Below, piece by piece: positions 14,170 through 23,100 of a stretch of DNA of 32,935 nucleotides (position 1 is its first letter; each line of letters opens with the position of its first letter). This stretch comes from Amycolatopsis tucumanensis (GTDB lineage: Bacteria > Actinomycetota > Actinomycetes > Mycobacteriales > Pseudonocardiaceae). The position numbers were made by a program, and so were the translations under genes. The notes under the pieces are model-generated. The model was not told the DNA's origin. It did not search any database and saw only the letters and a list, made by a program, of their open reading frames with translations. The stretch is taken from contig NZ_JAKGSD010000075.1 in the NCBI RefSeq assembly GCF_021654135.1, positions 1 to 32,935 of the forward strand, in the 5' to 3' direction.

Positions 14170-16484
14170 GCGCGGTGTGGCGGGTGGCGCGGGCCGCGGT
14201 GGGGCGCCGACGGCTCCAGACCGCGGTGATCGGCCTGGTCGTGACCATCTCCACGGCGACGATCGTGCTGGCGCTCGGGCTGCTGGTGTCGTCGTCGGCC
14301 CCGTTCGACCGGGCGCACGAGCAGCAGAGCGTCGCGGACCTGGTCGCGGCGTTCGACCGCACCCAGGTGACCGACGACCAGCTGACCAGGGCCGCCGCAG
14401 GCGCCGAGGCGGTGGCCGGGCCGCTCGCCCAGCTCACCCTCGACACCTCGCAGAGCGCGCAACGCGTCGGGCCGTCCCTGACCACCGTGGGGCGCGCGGA
14501 CCCCGGCGGGCCGGTGGACCGGGTGGACGTGTGGGAGGGCCGGTGGGCGGCCGCGCCGGGCGAGATCGTCCTGAACCTGGTCCCCGGCACCACCCTGGTG
14601 CCGCTCGGGAGCCGGATCGAGGTTCCGGGGCAGCCCGCGCTGACCGTCGTCGGGTTCGCCTACTCGGTGAGCGCGTCCGCCGACGCGTGGGTCACCCCCG
14701 CCCAGGCGGCGGCGCTGCAGCCCACCGCGAGCCAGGTGCTCTACCGGTTCGCCGCGGCCGCGACCGCCGCGGACATCGCCGCCGGGCAAGCGGCGGTGAC
14801 GGCCGGGCTGCCGCCCGGGGCGCTGCTGGGCGCGCAGTCCTACCTCACGGTGAAGCAGCAGCTCGTCACCGAGGTCGGGGTGTACGTGCCGTTCCTGGTC
14901 GTCTTCGGGTTCCTCGGGCTCGCGGTCGCGGTGCTGATCGTCGCCAACGTGGTCGGCGGCGCGGTGGTGGCCGGGTACCGCGACATCGGGATGCTCAAGG
15001 CGCTCGGCTTCACCCCGGACCAGGTGATGGGGGTCTACCTGGTGATGGTCCTGGTCCCGTCCGCCGCCGGGTGCGTGCTGGGCACGGTGCTCGGGAACGT
15101 GGTCGCGCGGCCGCTGCTGGCCGACGCGTTTCAGGTCTTCGGCGCGGGAGCGGTCGGCATCGACGTCTGGGTGGACGTCGCGGCGTTGCTCGGGATGCCG
15201 GCCGTGGTCGCGTTGGCCGCGCTGGTGTCCGCGCTGCGGGCGCGCCGGCTGCCGGCGGCCGCGGCGATCAGCGCGGGCAGCGCGCCCCGGCCGGGGCGGG
15301 CGCTCGCCGTCCAGCGCCGGCTGTCCGGCCTGCGGCTGCCGCGCTCGGTGAGCCTCGGCCTCGGGGTGCCGTTCGCCCGCCCGGCGCGCAGCGGCCTGAC
15401 GCTGGCCGCGGTCGTCCTCGGCGTCACCACCGTGACGCTCGCGATCGGCGTGACCCTGTCGGTGAACGCGTACAACTCGGCGGTGCGGCCGTCCCACCCG
15501 GACCGCATCGACGTGGTGGCGGGCGGGCCGGCGCTGTCGGACGGCGCGTCGCCGAAGCCCGGCGCCGCGACGACGCTGACCGACGCCGAGGACGAGGCGC
15601 TGCTGCGCACGACACCCGGCGCGGAGCTCGTCGCCGCGGTGGCCACGAAGATCGTCAACGTGGTCGGCGGGCAGCAGACCGCGACGATCGAGTTCTCCCG
15701 CGGCGACTCCGCGGCCCTCGCCCCCCAGGTCACGAGCGGCCACTGGCCGGACGGGCCGGGGCAGGTGGCGGTGCCGTCGAGGTTCCTCAACCAGCGCGGG
15801 CTCGCGATCGGCGACACCGTCACCGTGGAACTCGCCGGGCAGCGCACCCCGGTGCGAATCGTCGGCGTCGTGCTGACCAACAACGCCGACACGATCTTCG
15901 CCGACTGGTCCACGCTGACGCTGCTCGACCCGGCCGCACGGGCCGACACCTACACGGTCGAACTCGCGCCGGGCACCGACCAGCAGGCCTACCGGGCCGC
16001 GATCGAGGCCGGCGACCCCGGCCTGACCGTGCTGCCCCCGCGCGACGGGACGTCGAGCCAGGCCGTGGTGCTCATCAGCTCCGCCACGCTCCTGACCCTG
16101 GTGCTGGGCGCCGTCGCCGCGCTCGGTGTGTTCAACACCGTCGTCCTCAACGCCCGCGAACGGCGGCGCGACCTCGGCATGCTGAAGTCGATCGGCATGA
16201 CACCGCGCCAGGTCACCGTGATGCTGGTGACCTCGATGGGCGCGCTGGGACTGGTCGGCGGCCTGATCGGCGTGCCGCTCGGGATCCTCGCGCACCGGGT
16301 GGTCGCCCCCGCGATGATGCGCGCGGCCCAGTCCGACGTCTTCGGGTTCGTCCTGGACGTCTACCGCGCGCCGGTGGTGGCCCTGCTGGCGCTGGCCGGG
16401 ATCGTCATCGCGGTGGCGGGCGCGCTCATCCCGGCACGCGGCGCCGCGCGGACGCCCATCGCGGCCGTCCTGCGCAGCGAATGA
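14166..16484 (+). CDS. FtsX-type ABC transporter permease with two FtsX domains
   Basis: About 772 aa. An N-terminal membrane helix (about 19-41) is followed by a large extracytoplasmic region. The first FtsX membrane block (about 235-370) has YRDIGMLKALGFTPDQVMGVY. A second helix near 415 is followed by another extracytoplasmic domain and a second FtsX block (about 640-770) with RRRDLGMLKSIGMTPRQVTVML. The duplicated GMLK-GxTP motif marks the tandem architecture. Such transporters move lipids, lipoproteins, peptides or drugs out of the membrane rather than importing sugars. I chose GTG 14166 because it overlaps the ATPase stop by 4 bp. The divergent NarL-type kinase and regulator suggest that it is induced by envelope stress or by its substrate. 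Confidence 0.92.
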   Translation: MSAVWRVARAAVGRRRLQTAVIGLVVTISTATIVLALGLLVSSSAPFDRAHEQQSVADLVAAFDRTQVTDDQLTRAAAGAEAVAGPLAQLTLDTSQSAQRVGPSLTTVGRADPGGPVDRVDVWEGRWAAAPGEIVLNLVPGTTLVPLGSRIEVPGQPALTVVGFAYSVSASADAWVTPAQAAALQPTASQVLYRFAAAATAADIAAGQAAVTAGLPPGALLGAQSYLTVKQQLVTEVGVYVPFLVVFGFLGLAVAVLIVANVVGGAVVAGYRDIGMLKALGFTPDQVMGVYLVMVLVPSAAGCVLGTVLGNVVARPLLADAFQVFGAGAVGIDVWVDVAALLGMPAVVALAALVSALRARRLPAAAAISAGSAPRPGRALAVQRRLSGLRLPRSVSLGLGVPFARPARSGLTLAAVVLGVTTVTLAIGVTLSVNAYNSAVRPSHPDRIDVVAGGPALSDGASPKPGAATTLTDAEDEALLRTTPGAELVAAVATKIVNVVGGQQTATIEFSRGDSAALAPQVTSGHWPDGPGQVAVPSRFLNQRGLAIGDTVTVELAGQRTPVRIVGVVLTNNADTIFADWSTLTLLDPAARADTYTVELAPGTDQQAYRAAIEAGDPGLTVLPPRDGTSSQAVVLISSATLLTLVLGAVAALGVFNTVVLNARERRRDLGMLKSIGMTPRQVTVMLVTSMGALGLVGGLIGVPLGILAHRVVAPAMMRAAQSDVFGFVLDVYRAPVVALLALAGIVIAVAGALIPARGAARTPIAAVLRSE

Positions 16485-16488
16485 CCGG

Positions 16489-17676
16489 CTACGCCAGCCG
16501 CTCCACGGCCTCGGCCAGCGCGCGCAGCTCGTCCTCGGTGTTGTAGTAGTGCACGGACGCCCGCACCATGTCCGGCAGGCGCCGCACCTCCTGGTCGTAC
16601 TGGTAGGAGGTGGGGCGCGCCACCGAGGTGTTGATCTTCGCCTGGGCCAGCGCCCGCTGGACCTCCGCGGCATCGGTCCCGGCCACGCTGAAGGTGACGA
16701 TGCCGCACTTGCGCTTGCCCTGGTCGTGCACCGAGACACCGGCGATCTGCGACAGGTCCGCCCGCAGCCGCGCGGCCAGCGCGGTGACCCGCTCCTCAAT
16801 GGCGGCCAGGCCGATCTCCGAGGCGTACTCGACGGCGGCGCCGAGGCCGAGCACGAGGCCGTGGTTGCGTTCCCAGGTCTCGAAGCGGCGGCCGTCCGGC
16901 GCGATCTCGAAGGTGTCCGGCGCGGTCCAGGTGGCCGAGTGCAGGTCGAGCATCGCGGGCTCGAGCCGCTCGCGCAGCCGCGGGTGCGTGTAGAGGAAGC
17001 CGGTGCCGCGCGGGCCGCGGAGGTACTTGCGGCCGGTGCCGGACAGCGCGTCGCAGCGCAGGCGGCGCACGTCGAGGTCCAGCTGCCCGGCCGACTGGCA
17101 CGCGTCGAGCAGGAACGGGATCCCGGCCCGCTCGGCGATCGCGCCGACCTCTTCGGCCGGGTTGACCAGGCCGCCCTGGGTCGGCACGTGGGTGATCGCG
17201 ATGAGCTTGACGTCGCCGTCCAGGCGGCGCTCCAGGTCGGCGACGTCCAGCTGGCCGCTCTCGTCGTCCTCGACGACCTCGACCACCGCGCCGGTGCGGC
17301 GGGCGACCTGCAGGTAGGCGATCGCGTTGCTGGCGTACTCCGACCGGCAGGTCAGGATGCGGTCGCCGGGCTCGAAGCGGAACGCGTAGAAGACGGCTTG
17401 CCACGACCGGGTCGCGCTGTCGGTCACCGAGATGTCGGCGGCCTCCGCGCCGAGGAACCGGGCGATCCCGTCGGTCACGCCCTGGATGCGGTCGGCGTGC
17501 GCGGCCGCGGTTTCGTAGCCGCCGCGCACCGACTCCTCCCGCAGGTAGTCGAGCACCGTGTCGGTGACCTGCCGCGGCGGCAGGGCCGAGCCGGCGTTGT
17601 TGAGGTGCACGACCTCGTCCGTGCCGGGGGTGTCGCGGCGGAAGCGGTCGACGTCTTCTTCGCGGAGTGTCGTCAC
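16489..17676 (-). CDS. Class V aminotransferase-fold PLP enzyme
   Basis: About 395 aa. PLP-site features of the NifS/isopenicillin-N-epimerase group are visible: a substrate-loop HLNNAGSALPP near the N-terminus, SATRSWQAVFYAF, THVPTQGG (His163 stacks on PLP), the PLP-contacting Asp191 and Gln194 in LLDACQSAGQ, and the Schiff-base Lys217 in SGTGRKYLRGPRGTGFLY. It is related to cysteine desulfurases and epimerases, but I see no clear catalytic-Cys loop, so the reaction could be a lyase, epimerase or transaminase. The GTG start at 17676 overlaps the asparaginase stop (GTGA, 17673-17676), implying a linked function in amino-acid metabolism. It converges on the ABC permease with a 4-bp gap. Confidence 0.88.
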   Translation of the reverse strand: MTTLREEDVDRFRRDTPGTDEVVHLNNAGSALPPRQVTDTVLDYLREESVRGGYETAAAHADRIQGVTDGIARFLGAEAADISVTDSATRSWQAVFYAFRFEPGDRILTCRSEYASNAIAYLQVARRTGAVVEVVEDDESGQLDVADLERRLDGDVKLIAITHVPTQGGLVNPAEEVGAIAERAGIPFLLDACQSAGQLDLDVRRLRCDALSGTGRKYLRGPRGTGFLYTHPRLRERLEPAMLDLHSATWTAPDTFEIAPDGRRFETWERNHGLVLGLGAAVEYASEIGLAAIEERVTALAARLRADLSQIAGVSVHDQGKRKCGIVTFSVAGTDAAEVQRALAQAKINTSVARPTSYQYDQEVRRLPDMVRASVHYYNTEDELRALAEAVERLA

Positions 17677-18590
17677 AGCCCGACCATATTGGGCGCGTGC
17701 AGGCTGGGACAGCGGTTTACCACGTCGTCCCAGTCGTACCGGGGCGCGAAGCGGCGCAGGGCCGCCAGCGTCGCCGGCATGCGGCCGCGCGCGGAGCCGT
17801 CGGCGATCTTGACCGCCACCGTGACGCCGTCCGGCAGGACCGCGATCTGCACGGCCTCGGCGCCGTCCTTGGCGATCAGCCCGGGGACGGCGGTCATGAG
17901 CTGGGTGACGTCCCGGTTCGGGCCGGCCAGCATCTCCGGGTGCCTGCGGATCGCGTCCGCCACGCGGTGTTCCGGGGTGACCGGCGGGGCGGTGGCGACC
18001 CGCTGGACGGCGGTCGCGAGGCCGCGCAGGGAGATCGCGAACAGCGGCGCGCCGCACCCGTCGACGGCGGTGTGCGCGATCGGCTCGCCCGCGAGTTCGG
18101 CCACCGTCTCGGCGAGCTTCACCTGCAGCGGGTGCGCGGGGTCCAGGTAGTCGTGGGTGGACCAGCCGTTCAGCTTCGCGGTGGCGAGCATCGCGGCGTG
18201 CTTGCCGGAGCAGTTGTGCGCGAGCCGCCGCGGCGCGCGTCCCTCGGCGATCCACAAGTCGTGCAGGACCGGGTCGTGGGGGAGGTGGGCGGGGCACTGC
18301 AGGTCGTCCTCGGTGAGCTCCCCGAGGATCTTGCGCGCCCCGTCGAGGTGGAACTCCTCCGCCGAGTGGCTCGCGGAAGCCAGCGCGAGCAGGTCGGGCG
18401 GCAGGTCGAGCCCGAGCCGCACCATGCCGGCGGCCTGCATGAGCTTCGCCGTGGACCGGGGGTAGCCCGGCTCGTCGACGTCGCCTCCGGCCTCCAGCAC
18501 CTCGCCACCGGGGCCGAGGACGACCCGCGATCCGAAGTGGACGCTTTCCACGAGCCCGTCGCGGACTACCTGAACGAGGGGGATCACCAC
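17673..18590 (-). CDS. Type-II (ReAV-like) L-asparaginase
   Basis: 305 aa, no signal peptide. It belongs to the Asparaginase_II family typified by the Rhizobium etli enzyme, which is unrelated to the classical E. coli asparaginases. Its key elements are intact: the SxxK dyad in PRSTAKLMQA (S46, K49), ASASHSAEEFH with a second serine region, the metal-site Cys127 and Lys130 in HNCSGKHAAML, Cys179 in DGCGAPLF, and a late Lys in VAVKIADG. It should hydrolyse asparagine to aspartate and ammonia in the cytoplasm. The GTG start at 18590 lies 49 bp after the SDR stop on the same strand, and its own stop is coupled to the class V PLP gene. Assignment of the catalytic roles rests on the published ReAV family pattern. 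Confidence 0.9.
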   Translation of the reverse strand: MVIPLVQVVRDGLVESVHFGSRVVLGPGGEVLEAGGDVDEPGYPRSTAKLMQAAGMVRLGLDLPPDLLALASASHSAEEFHLDGARKILGELTEDDLQCPAHLPHDPVLHDLWIAEGRAPRRLAHNCSGKHAAMLATAKLNGWSTHDYLDPAHPLQVKLAETVAELAGEPIAHTAVDGCGAPLFAISLRGLATAVQRVATAPPVTPEHRVADAIRRHPEMLAGPNRDVTQLMTAVPGLIAKDGAEAVQIAVLPDGVTVAVKIADGSARGRMPATLAALRRFAPRYDWDDVVNRCPSLHAPNMVGL

Positions 18591-18639
18591 GCCCCGAGGC
18601 TCGCCGCGTCACATCGGACTGTCAACCGGATGCTCGTCA

Positions 18640-19395
18640 CTACACGGTCTTGATCACGCCGCCGTCGGCCAGGTAGTCGGCGCCGGTCAGGTTGCCCGAG
18701 CGGGGCGAGGCGAGGAACGTCACCAGCGCGGCCGTCTCCTCGGGCTCGGTCAGCCTGCCGGTGGTGATGCCCATCGACGCGGGCACGCCGGCCAGGAACT
18801 CCGCCAGCGGGACCCCGGCGGCGGCCGCCAGCTCGCCCGCGTACCCCTCCGGGTCGGCCCAGTTGGCGGTCCGCGTCGGGCCGGGGCTGACGGTCAGCGC
18901 GCGCAGGCCGCGTGACCCGAACTCCTCGGCCAGCGCCTTCGTCAGGTTTGTCAGCGCCGCCTTGGCCGTGCCGTAGTCGACCGGCTGGAAGGCGGCCCGC
19001 GCCCCGATCGACGAGATGTTGATCACGATGCCGCGCCGCCGGAGGAGTCCCGGCAGCAGCGCCCTGGTCACCCGCACGGTCGAAAACAGGTTCAGCTCGT
19101 ACGTGCGCTGCCACGCCTCGTCGTCGATGTCCAGGAAACCGCCCGCCCGCATGCTGTCCGTGGTCACGCCGCCGAGGTTGTTGACCAGGATGTCGACGTC
19201 CCCGGCCCGCTCCGCGAGCAGCGCCACCCCCTCGCGGGTCGTCAGGTCCGCCCGCACCGGCACGCCTTCGCTCACGGTGCGTGCCGCCGCGAACACCGTC
19301 ACGCCCTCGGCGGCCAGCGCGCGGACGACCGCCAGGCCGATCCCTTTGCTCGCGCCGGTCACGACCGCCGTCTTGCCGTCCAACTGCAGGTCCAC
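18640..19395 (-). CDS. SDR-family oxidoreductase
   Basis: 251 aa. A classical short-chain dehydrogenase: cofactor motif TGASKGIG (13-20), VDILVNNLGG (68-76), catalytic Ser in INISSIG (S128/S129), and YGTAK with Tyr141 and Lys145. The C-terminus LTGADYLADGGVIKTV is typical. Arg40 in AAARTVS hints at NADPH, but I would not insist on it. The start is GTG 19395 with GAAAGAGAG upstream. The TetR gene lies 67 bp upstream on the same strand, and a motif shared with the tetR promoter sits in that gap, so SDR expression is probably controlled by that repressor. This TetR/SDR pairing is common in actinomycetes, and the substrate is unknown. Confidence 0.92.
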   Translation of the reverse strand: MDLQLDGKTAVVTGASKGIGLAVVRALAAEGVTVFAAARTVSEGVPVRADLTTREGVALLAERAGDVDILVNNLGGVTTDSMRAGGFLDIDDEAWQRTYELNLFSTVRVTRALLPGLLRRRGIVINISSIGARAAFQPVDYGTAKAALTNLTKALAEEFGSRGLRALTVSPGPTRTANWADPEGYAGELAAAAGVPLAEFLAGVPASMGITTGRLTEPEETAALVTFLASPRSGNLTGADYLADGGVIKTV

Positions 19396-19411
19396 GTGCT
19401 CTCTCTTTCTT

Positions 19412-19427
19412 GAACTAGAGTTACAAA
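19412..19427. promoter_or_regulatory. Candidate TetR operator upstream of SDR gene
   Basis: GAACTAGAGTTACAAA contains the palindrome AACT-AG-AGTT and lies 17 bp before the SDR start. A closely similar string occurs at 20058-20072, upstream of tetR. Two similar copies at the two expected targets make this a reasonable operator call. Confidence 0.55.
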
Positions 19428-19462
19428 ATGAAGGCAGCGCAAAACGCCGCAGGTCAGCGGGT

Positions 19463-20035
19463 TCAGATCGCGCGCAGAGCGGTGCCGGCCAGGTCGGCGA
19501 GGCGGCGCGGGTCCGGGTCGGCCTTGGCCAGCACGCGGATGCCGTTGATGGTGGTGAGCAGGAACGACGCGAGCGCCCGCGCGTCGGCCGCGGGGTCGAT
19601 CTCGCCCGACCGCTGCCCCTCCTCGATGGTGCTGCGGAAGGCGGCCTCCTGCCGCTCGAAGGTCCGTCGCACCAGGTGGTTGACCACCTCGTCGGCCGCG
19701 CCGAACTCGACCGCCGCGTTGGCCATCATGCAGCCACGCCGGTCTTCGCGGGCCGCGTCGACGACGAGCTCCAGCGCCGCGCGCAGCCGCTCGCGGGCCG
19801 GGCCGGGCCCGTCCAGCACCTCGATGAGCCGGACCGTCTCGCGCTCGTAGTAGCGCCGCAGCGCCCGCTCGTAGAGGGCGTGCTTGCTGTCGAACGCGTT
19901 GTACAGGCTGCCCCGCCCGATGCCCAGCGCGTCGACGAGCTGCTGGGGCGTGGTGCTGCCGAATCCGTTCGCCCAGAAGACCTCCATCGCCTTGTCCACG
20001 GCGGCGTCCACGTCGAAGGCCTTCGATCTCGCCAT
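19463..20035 (-). CDS. TetR-family transcriptional regulator
   Basis: 190 aa. The N-terminal HTH is clear: AAVDKAMEVFWANGFGSTTP, then QQLVDALGIGRGSLYNAFDS (to residue 50) and KHALYERALRRY. The C-terminal ligand domain is helical, with CMMANAAVEFG resembling the TetR_C group found in regulators of SDR and quinone-type oxidoreductases. I chose ATG 20035; an in-frame ATG 15 nt further upstream (20052) is possible. A -35 TTGACC and -10 TACGGT upstream would place transcription start at or next to ATG 20035, so the message may be leaderless. It most likely represses itself and the downstream SDR gene. The ligand is unknown. Confidence 0.92.
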   Translation of the reverse strand: MARSKAFDVDAAVDKAMEVFWANGFGSTTPQQLVDALGIGRGSLYNAFDSKHALYERALRRYYERETVRLIEVLDGPGPARERLRAALELVVDAAREDRRGCMMANAAVEFGAADEVVNHLVRRTFERQEAAFRSTIEEGQRSGEIDPAADARALASFLLTTINGIRVLAKADPDPRRLADLAGTALRAI

Positions 20036-20041
20036 GCCGGA

Positions 20042-20071
20042 ACCGTAGCCCATACTGGAACTGGAGGTCAA
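20042..20071 (-). promoter_or_regulatory. Predicted tetR promoter
   Basis: On the minus strand, TTGACC (20071-20066) and TACGGT (20047-20042) are separated by 18 nt. The -10 ends 6 nt before ATG 20035, consistent with a leaderless transcript. The -35 lies inside the candidate TetR operator. Confidence 0.45.
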
Positions 20072-20072
20072 A
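20058..20072. promoter_or_regulatory. Candidate TetR operator upstream of tetR
   Basis: GAACTGGAGGTCAAA matches the SDR-side motif GAACTAGAGTTACAAA apart from two substitutions and one missing base. It overlaps the predicted -35 of tetR, as expected for autorepression. Confidence 0.5.
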
Positions 20073-20174
20073 TAAACTTCGCTCGGCACGTCGGCGCGTT
20101 TTTCGTCGGTGCCGCGAGCTAGGCTGATCCCTCCAGGCCGGGAGTCAGCGTGAAACAAGGGGAGGTTCCTGCTG

Positions 20175-23100
20175 GTGTCGAACGATTCCTTCGTCCACCT
20201 GCACGTGCACACCGAGTACTCGATGCTCGACGGTGCGGCGAAGATCGCCCCGCTGTTCGCCGAGGCGAGTCGTCTCGGCATGCCCGCGGTCGGGATGACC
20301 GACCACGGCAACATGTACGGGGCGGACGAGTTCTACCAGCAGTCGCGCAAGGCCGGGCTGAAGCCGATCATCGGGATCGAGGCCTACATCGCGCCGGAGT
20401 CGCGGTTCACCAAGAAGCCGATCTTCTGGGGGCAGGCCTCGCAGCGGGGCTCGGACGAGTTCGGTGAGGGCGGTGACGTGTCCGGTGGTGGTGCGTACAC
20501 GCACATGACGATGCTGGCGGAGAACGCGACGGGGTTGCGCAACCTGTTCAAGCTGTCGTCGCTGGCCTCGATCCAGGGCTACTACCGCAAGCCGCGGATG
20601 GACCGGGAGCTGATCGCGGAGAACGCCTCCGGCATCATCGCCACCACCGGCTGCCCCTCGGGTGAGGTGCAGACCCGGTTGCGGCTGGGCCAGAAGGCCG
20701 AGGCCATCCAGGCCGCCTCCGACTACAAGGACATCTTCGGGGCGGACAACTTCTTCCTGGAGCTGATGGACCACGGCCTGCCCATCGAGCGGTCGGTGCG
20801 CGAGGGGCTGCTGGAGATCGGCAAGCTGCTCGACCTCAAACCGCTGGCCACCAACGACTCGCACTACGTCACCAAGGACCAGGCCGACTCGCACTCGGCG
20901 CTGCTGTGCGTGCAGTCGGGCAAGACCCTCAACGACCCGAACCGGTTCAAGTTCGACGGCGACGGCTACTACCTGAAATCGGCCGCCGAGATGCGCGAGT
21001 ACTGGGACACCGAAGTCCCCGGCGCCGCCGACTCCACCCTGCTCATCGCCGAACGCGTCCAGTCCTACGAAGACGTCTACACCCACAAAGACCGCATGCC
21101 CGTCTTCGAGGTGCCCGAAGGCCACGACGAGGCGTCGTGGCTGCGGGCCGAGGTCGACCGCGGCCTGGCGTGGCGGTTCCCGGAGGGCGCGCCCGAGGGC
21201 TACCGCGAGCGGCTCGAGATGGAGCTCGAGGTCATCATCGGGAAGGGCTTCCCGGCCTACTTCCTCGTCGTCGCCGACCTCATCAACTACGCCCGCAAGG
21301 TCGGCATCCGGGTCGGCCCCGGCCGTGGTTCGGCGGCGGGTTCGCTGGTCGCCTACGTGCTCGGCATCACGAACCTGGACCCGATCCCGCAGAAGCTGCT
21401 GTTCGAGCGGTTCCTCAACCCGGAGCGCGTGTCGATGCCCGACATCGACATCGACTTCGACGACCGCCGCCGCGGCGAGATGATCCGCTACGCCACCGAG
21501 AAGTACGGCGCGGACAAGGTGGCCCAGGTCATCACCTTCGGCACCATCAAGACGAAGGCCGCGATCAAGGACTCGGCGCGCGTGCACTTCGGCCAGCCGG
21601 GTTACGCGATCGCGGACAAGATCTCCAAGGCGCTGCCGCCGCCGATCATGGCGAAGGACATCCCGCTGTCCGGCATCGTGGACCCGCAGCACGAGCGCTA
21701 CGGCGAGGCCGCCGAGGTCCGGACGCTGATCGAGACCGACGAAGAGGTCTCCACGATCTTCAACACCGCCCGCGGCCTGGAGGGCCTGATCCGCAACGCG
21801 GGCGTGCACGCCTGCGCGGTCATCATGTCCAGCGAGCCGCTGATGGACGCCATCCCGCTCTGGCAGCGGGACGACGGGTCGATCATCACCGGGTGGGACT
21901 ACCCGTCCTGCGAGGCCATCGGCCTGTTGAAGATGGACTTCCTGGGTCTGCGCAACCTCACCGTCATCGGTGACGCCATCGACAACATCAAGGCCAACCG
22001 CGGCATCGACATCGACCTGGACACCCTGGGCGTCGACGACCCGGAGACCTACAAGTTGCTGTCCCGCGGTGACACGCTCGGCGTGTTCCAGCTGGACGGC
22101 GGCCCGATGCGGGACCTGCTGCGCCGCATGCAGCCGACGGTGTTCGACGACATCGTCGCGGTCGGCGCGCTGTACCGGCCCGGCCCGATGGGCATGAACG
22201 CCCACAACGACTACGCCGACCGGAAGAACAACCGGCAGCAGGTCAAGCCGATTCACCCCGAGCTGGAAGAGCCCCTGAAGGAGATCCTGGCCGACACGTA
22301 CGGCCTGATCGTCTATCAGGAGCAGATCATGCACATCGCGCAGAAGGTCGCCGGCTACTCGATGGGCCGAGCGGATGTTCTGCGCCGCGCGATGGGCAAG
22401 AAGAAGAAGGAGGTCCTCGACAAGGAGTTCGAGGGCTTCCACGCCGGGATGAAGGAGAACGGCTTCTCCGACGAGGCCATCCAGGCGCTGTGGGACACGA
22501 TCCTCCCGTTCGCCGGGTACGCGTTCAACAAGAGCCACGCGGCCGCCTACGGCCTGGTGTCGTACTGGACGGCGTACCTGAAGGCGAACTACACCGCGGA
22601 GTACATGGCCGCGCTGCTCACCTCGGTGGGTGACAACAAGGACAAGTCCGCGGTCTACCTGTCCGAGTGCCGCCGCCTCGGCATCAAGGTGCTGCCGCCG
22701 GACGTCAACGAATCGGGCCAGCGCTTCGCCGCGGTCGGCGACGACATCCGCTTCGGCATGGGCGCGGTCCGCAACGTCGGCGCCAACGTGGTGGAGTCGA
22801 TCATCAAGACCCGCCAGGAGAAGGGCAAGTACTCCTCCTTCACCGACTTCCTGGACAAGTCGGAGCTGGTGGCCTGCAACAAGCGGGTCATCGAATCGCT
22901 GATCAAGGCCGGCGCGTTCGACAGCCTCGGCAACACGCGCCTGTCGATGATCCAGGTGCACGAAGACGCGGTCGACGCGGTGGTGCCGCTCAAGCGCCAG
23001 GAGGCGATGGGCCAGTTCGACCTGTTCGGGGCGTTCGGCGGGGACGGCGACGCGGCCGAGCCCGCGCCTTCGTCGTCGCCGCTGGCGCACCTGAAGTTCG

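Noticed and set aside
13890..16799. A 969-codon open frame antisense to the ABC genes
   Set aside because: It crosses three confidently assigned genes, and its peptide is repetitive Arg/Gly/His-rich sequence with no family signature.
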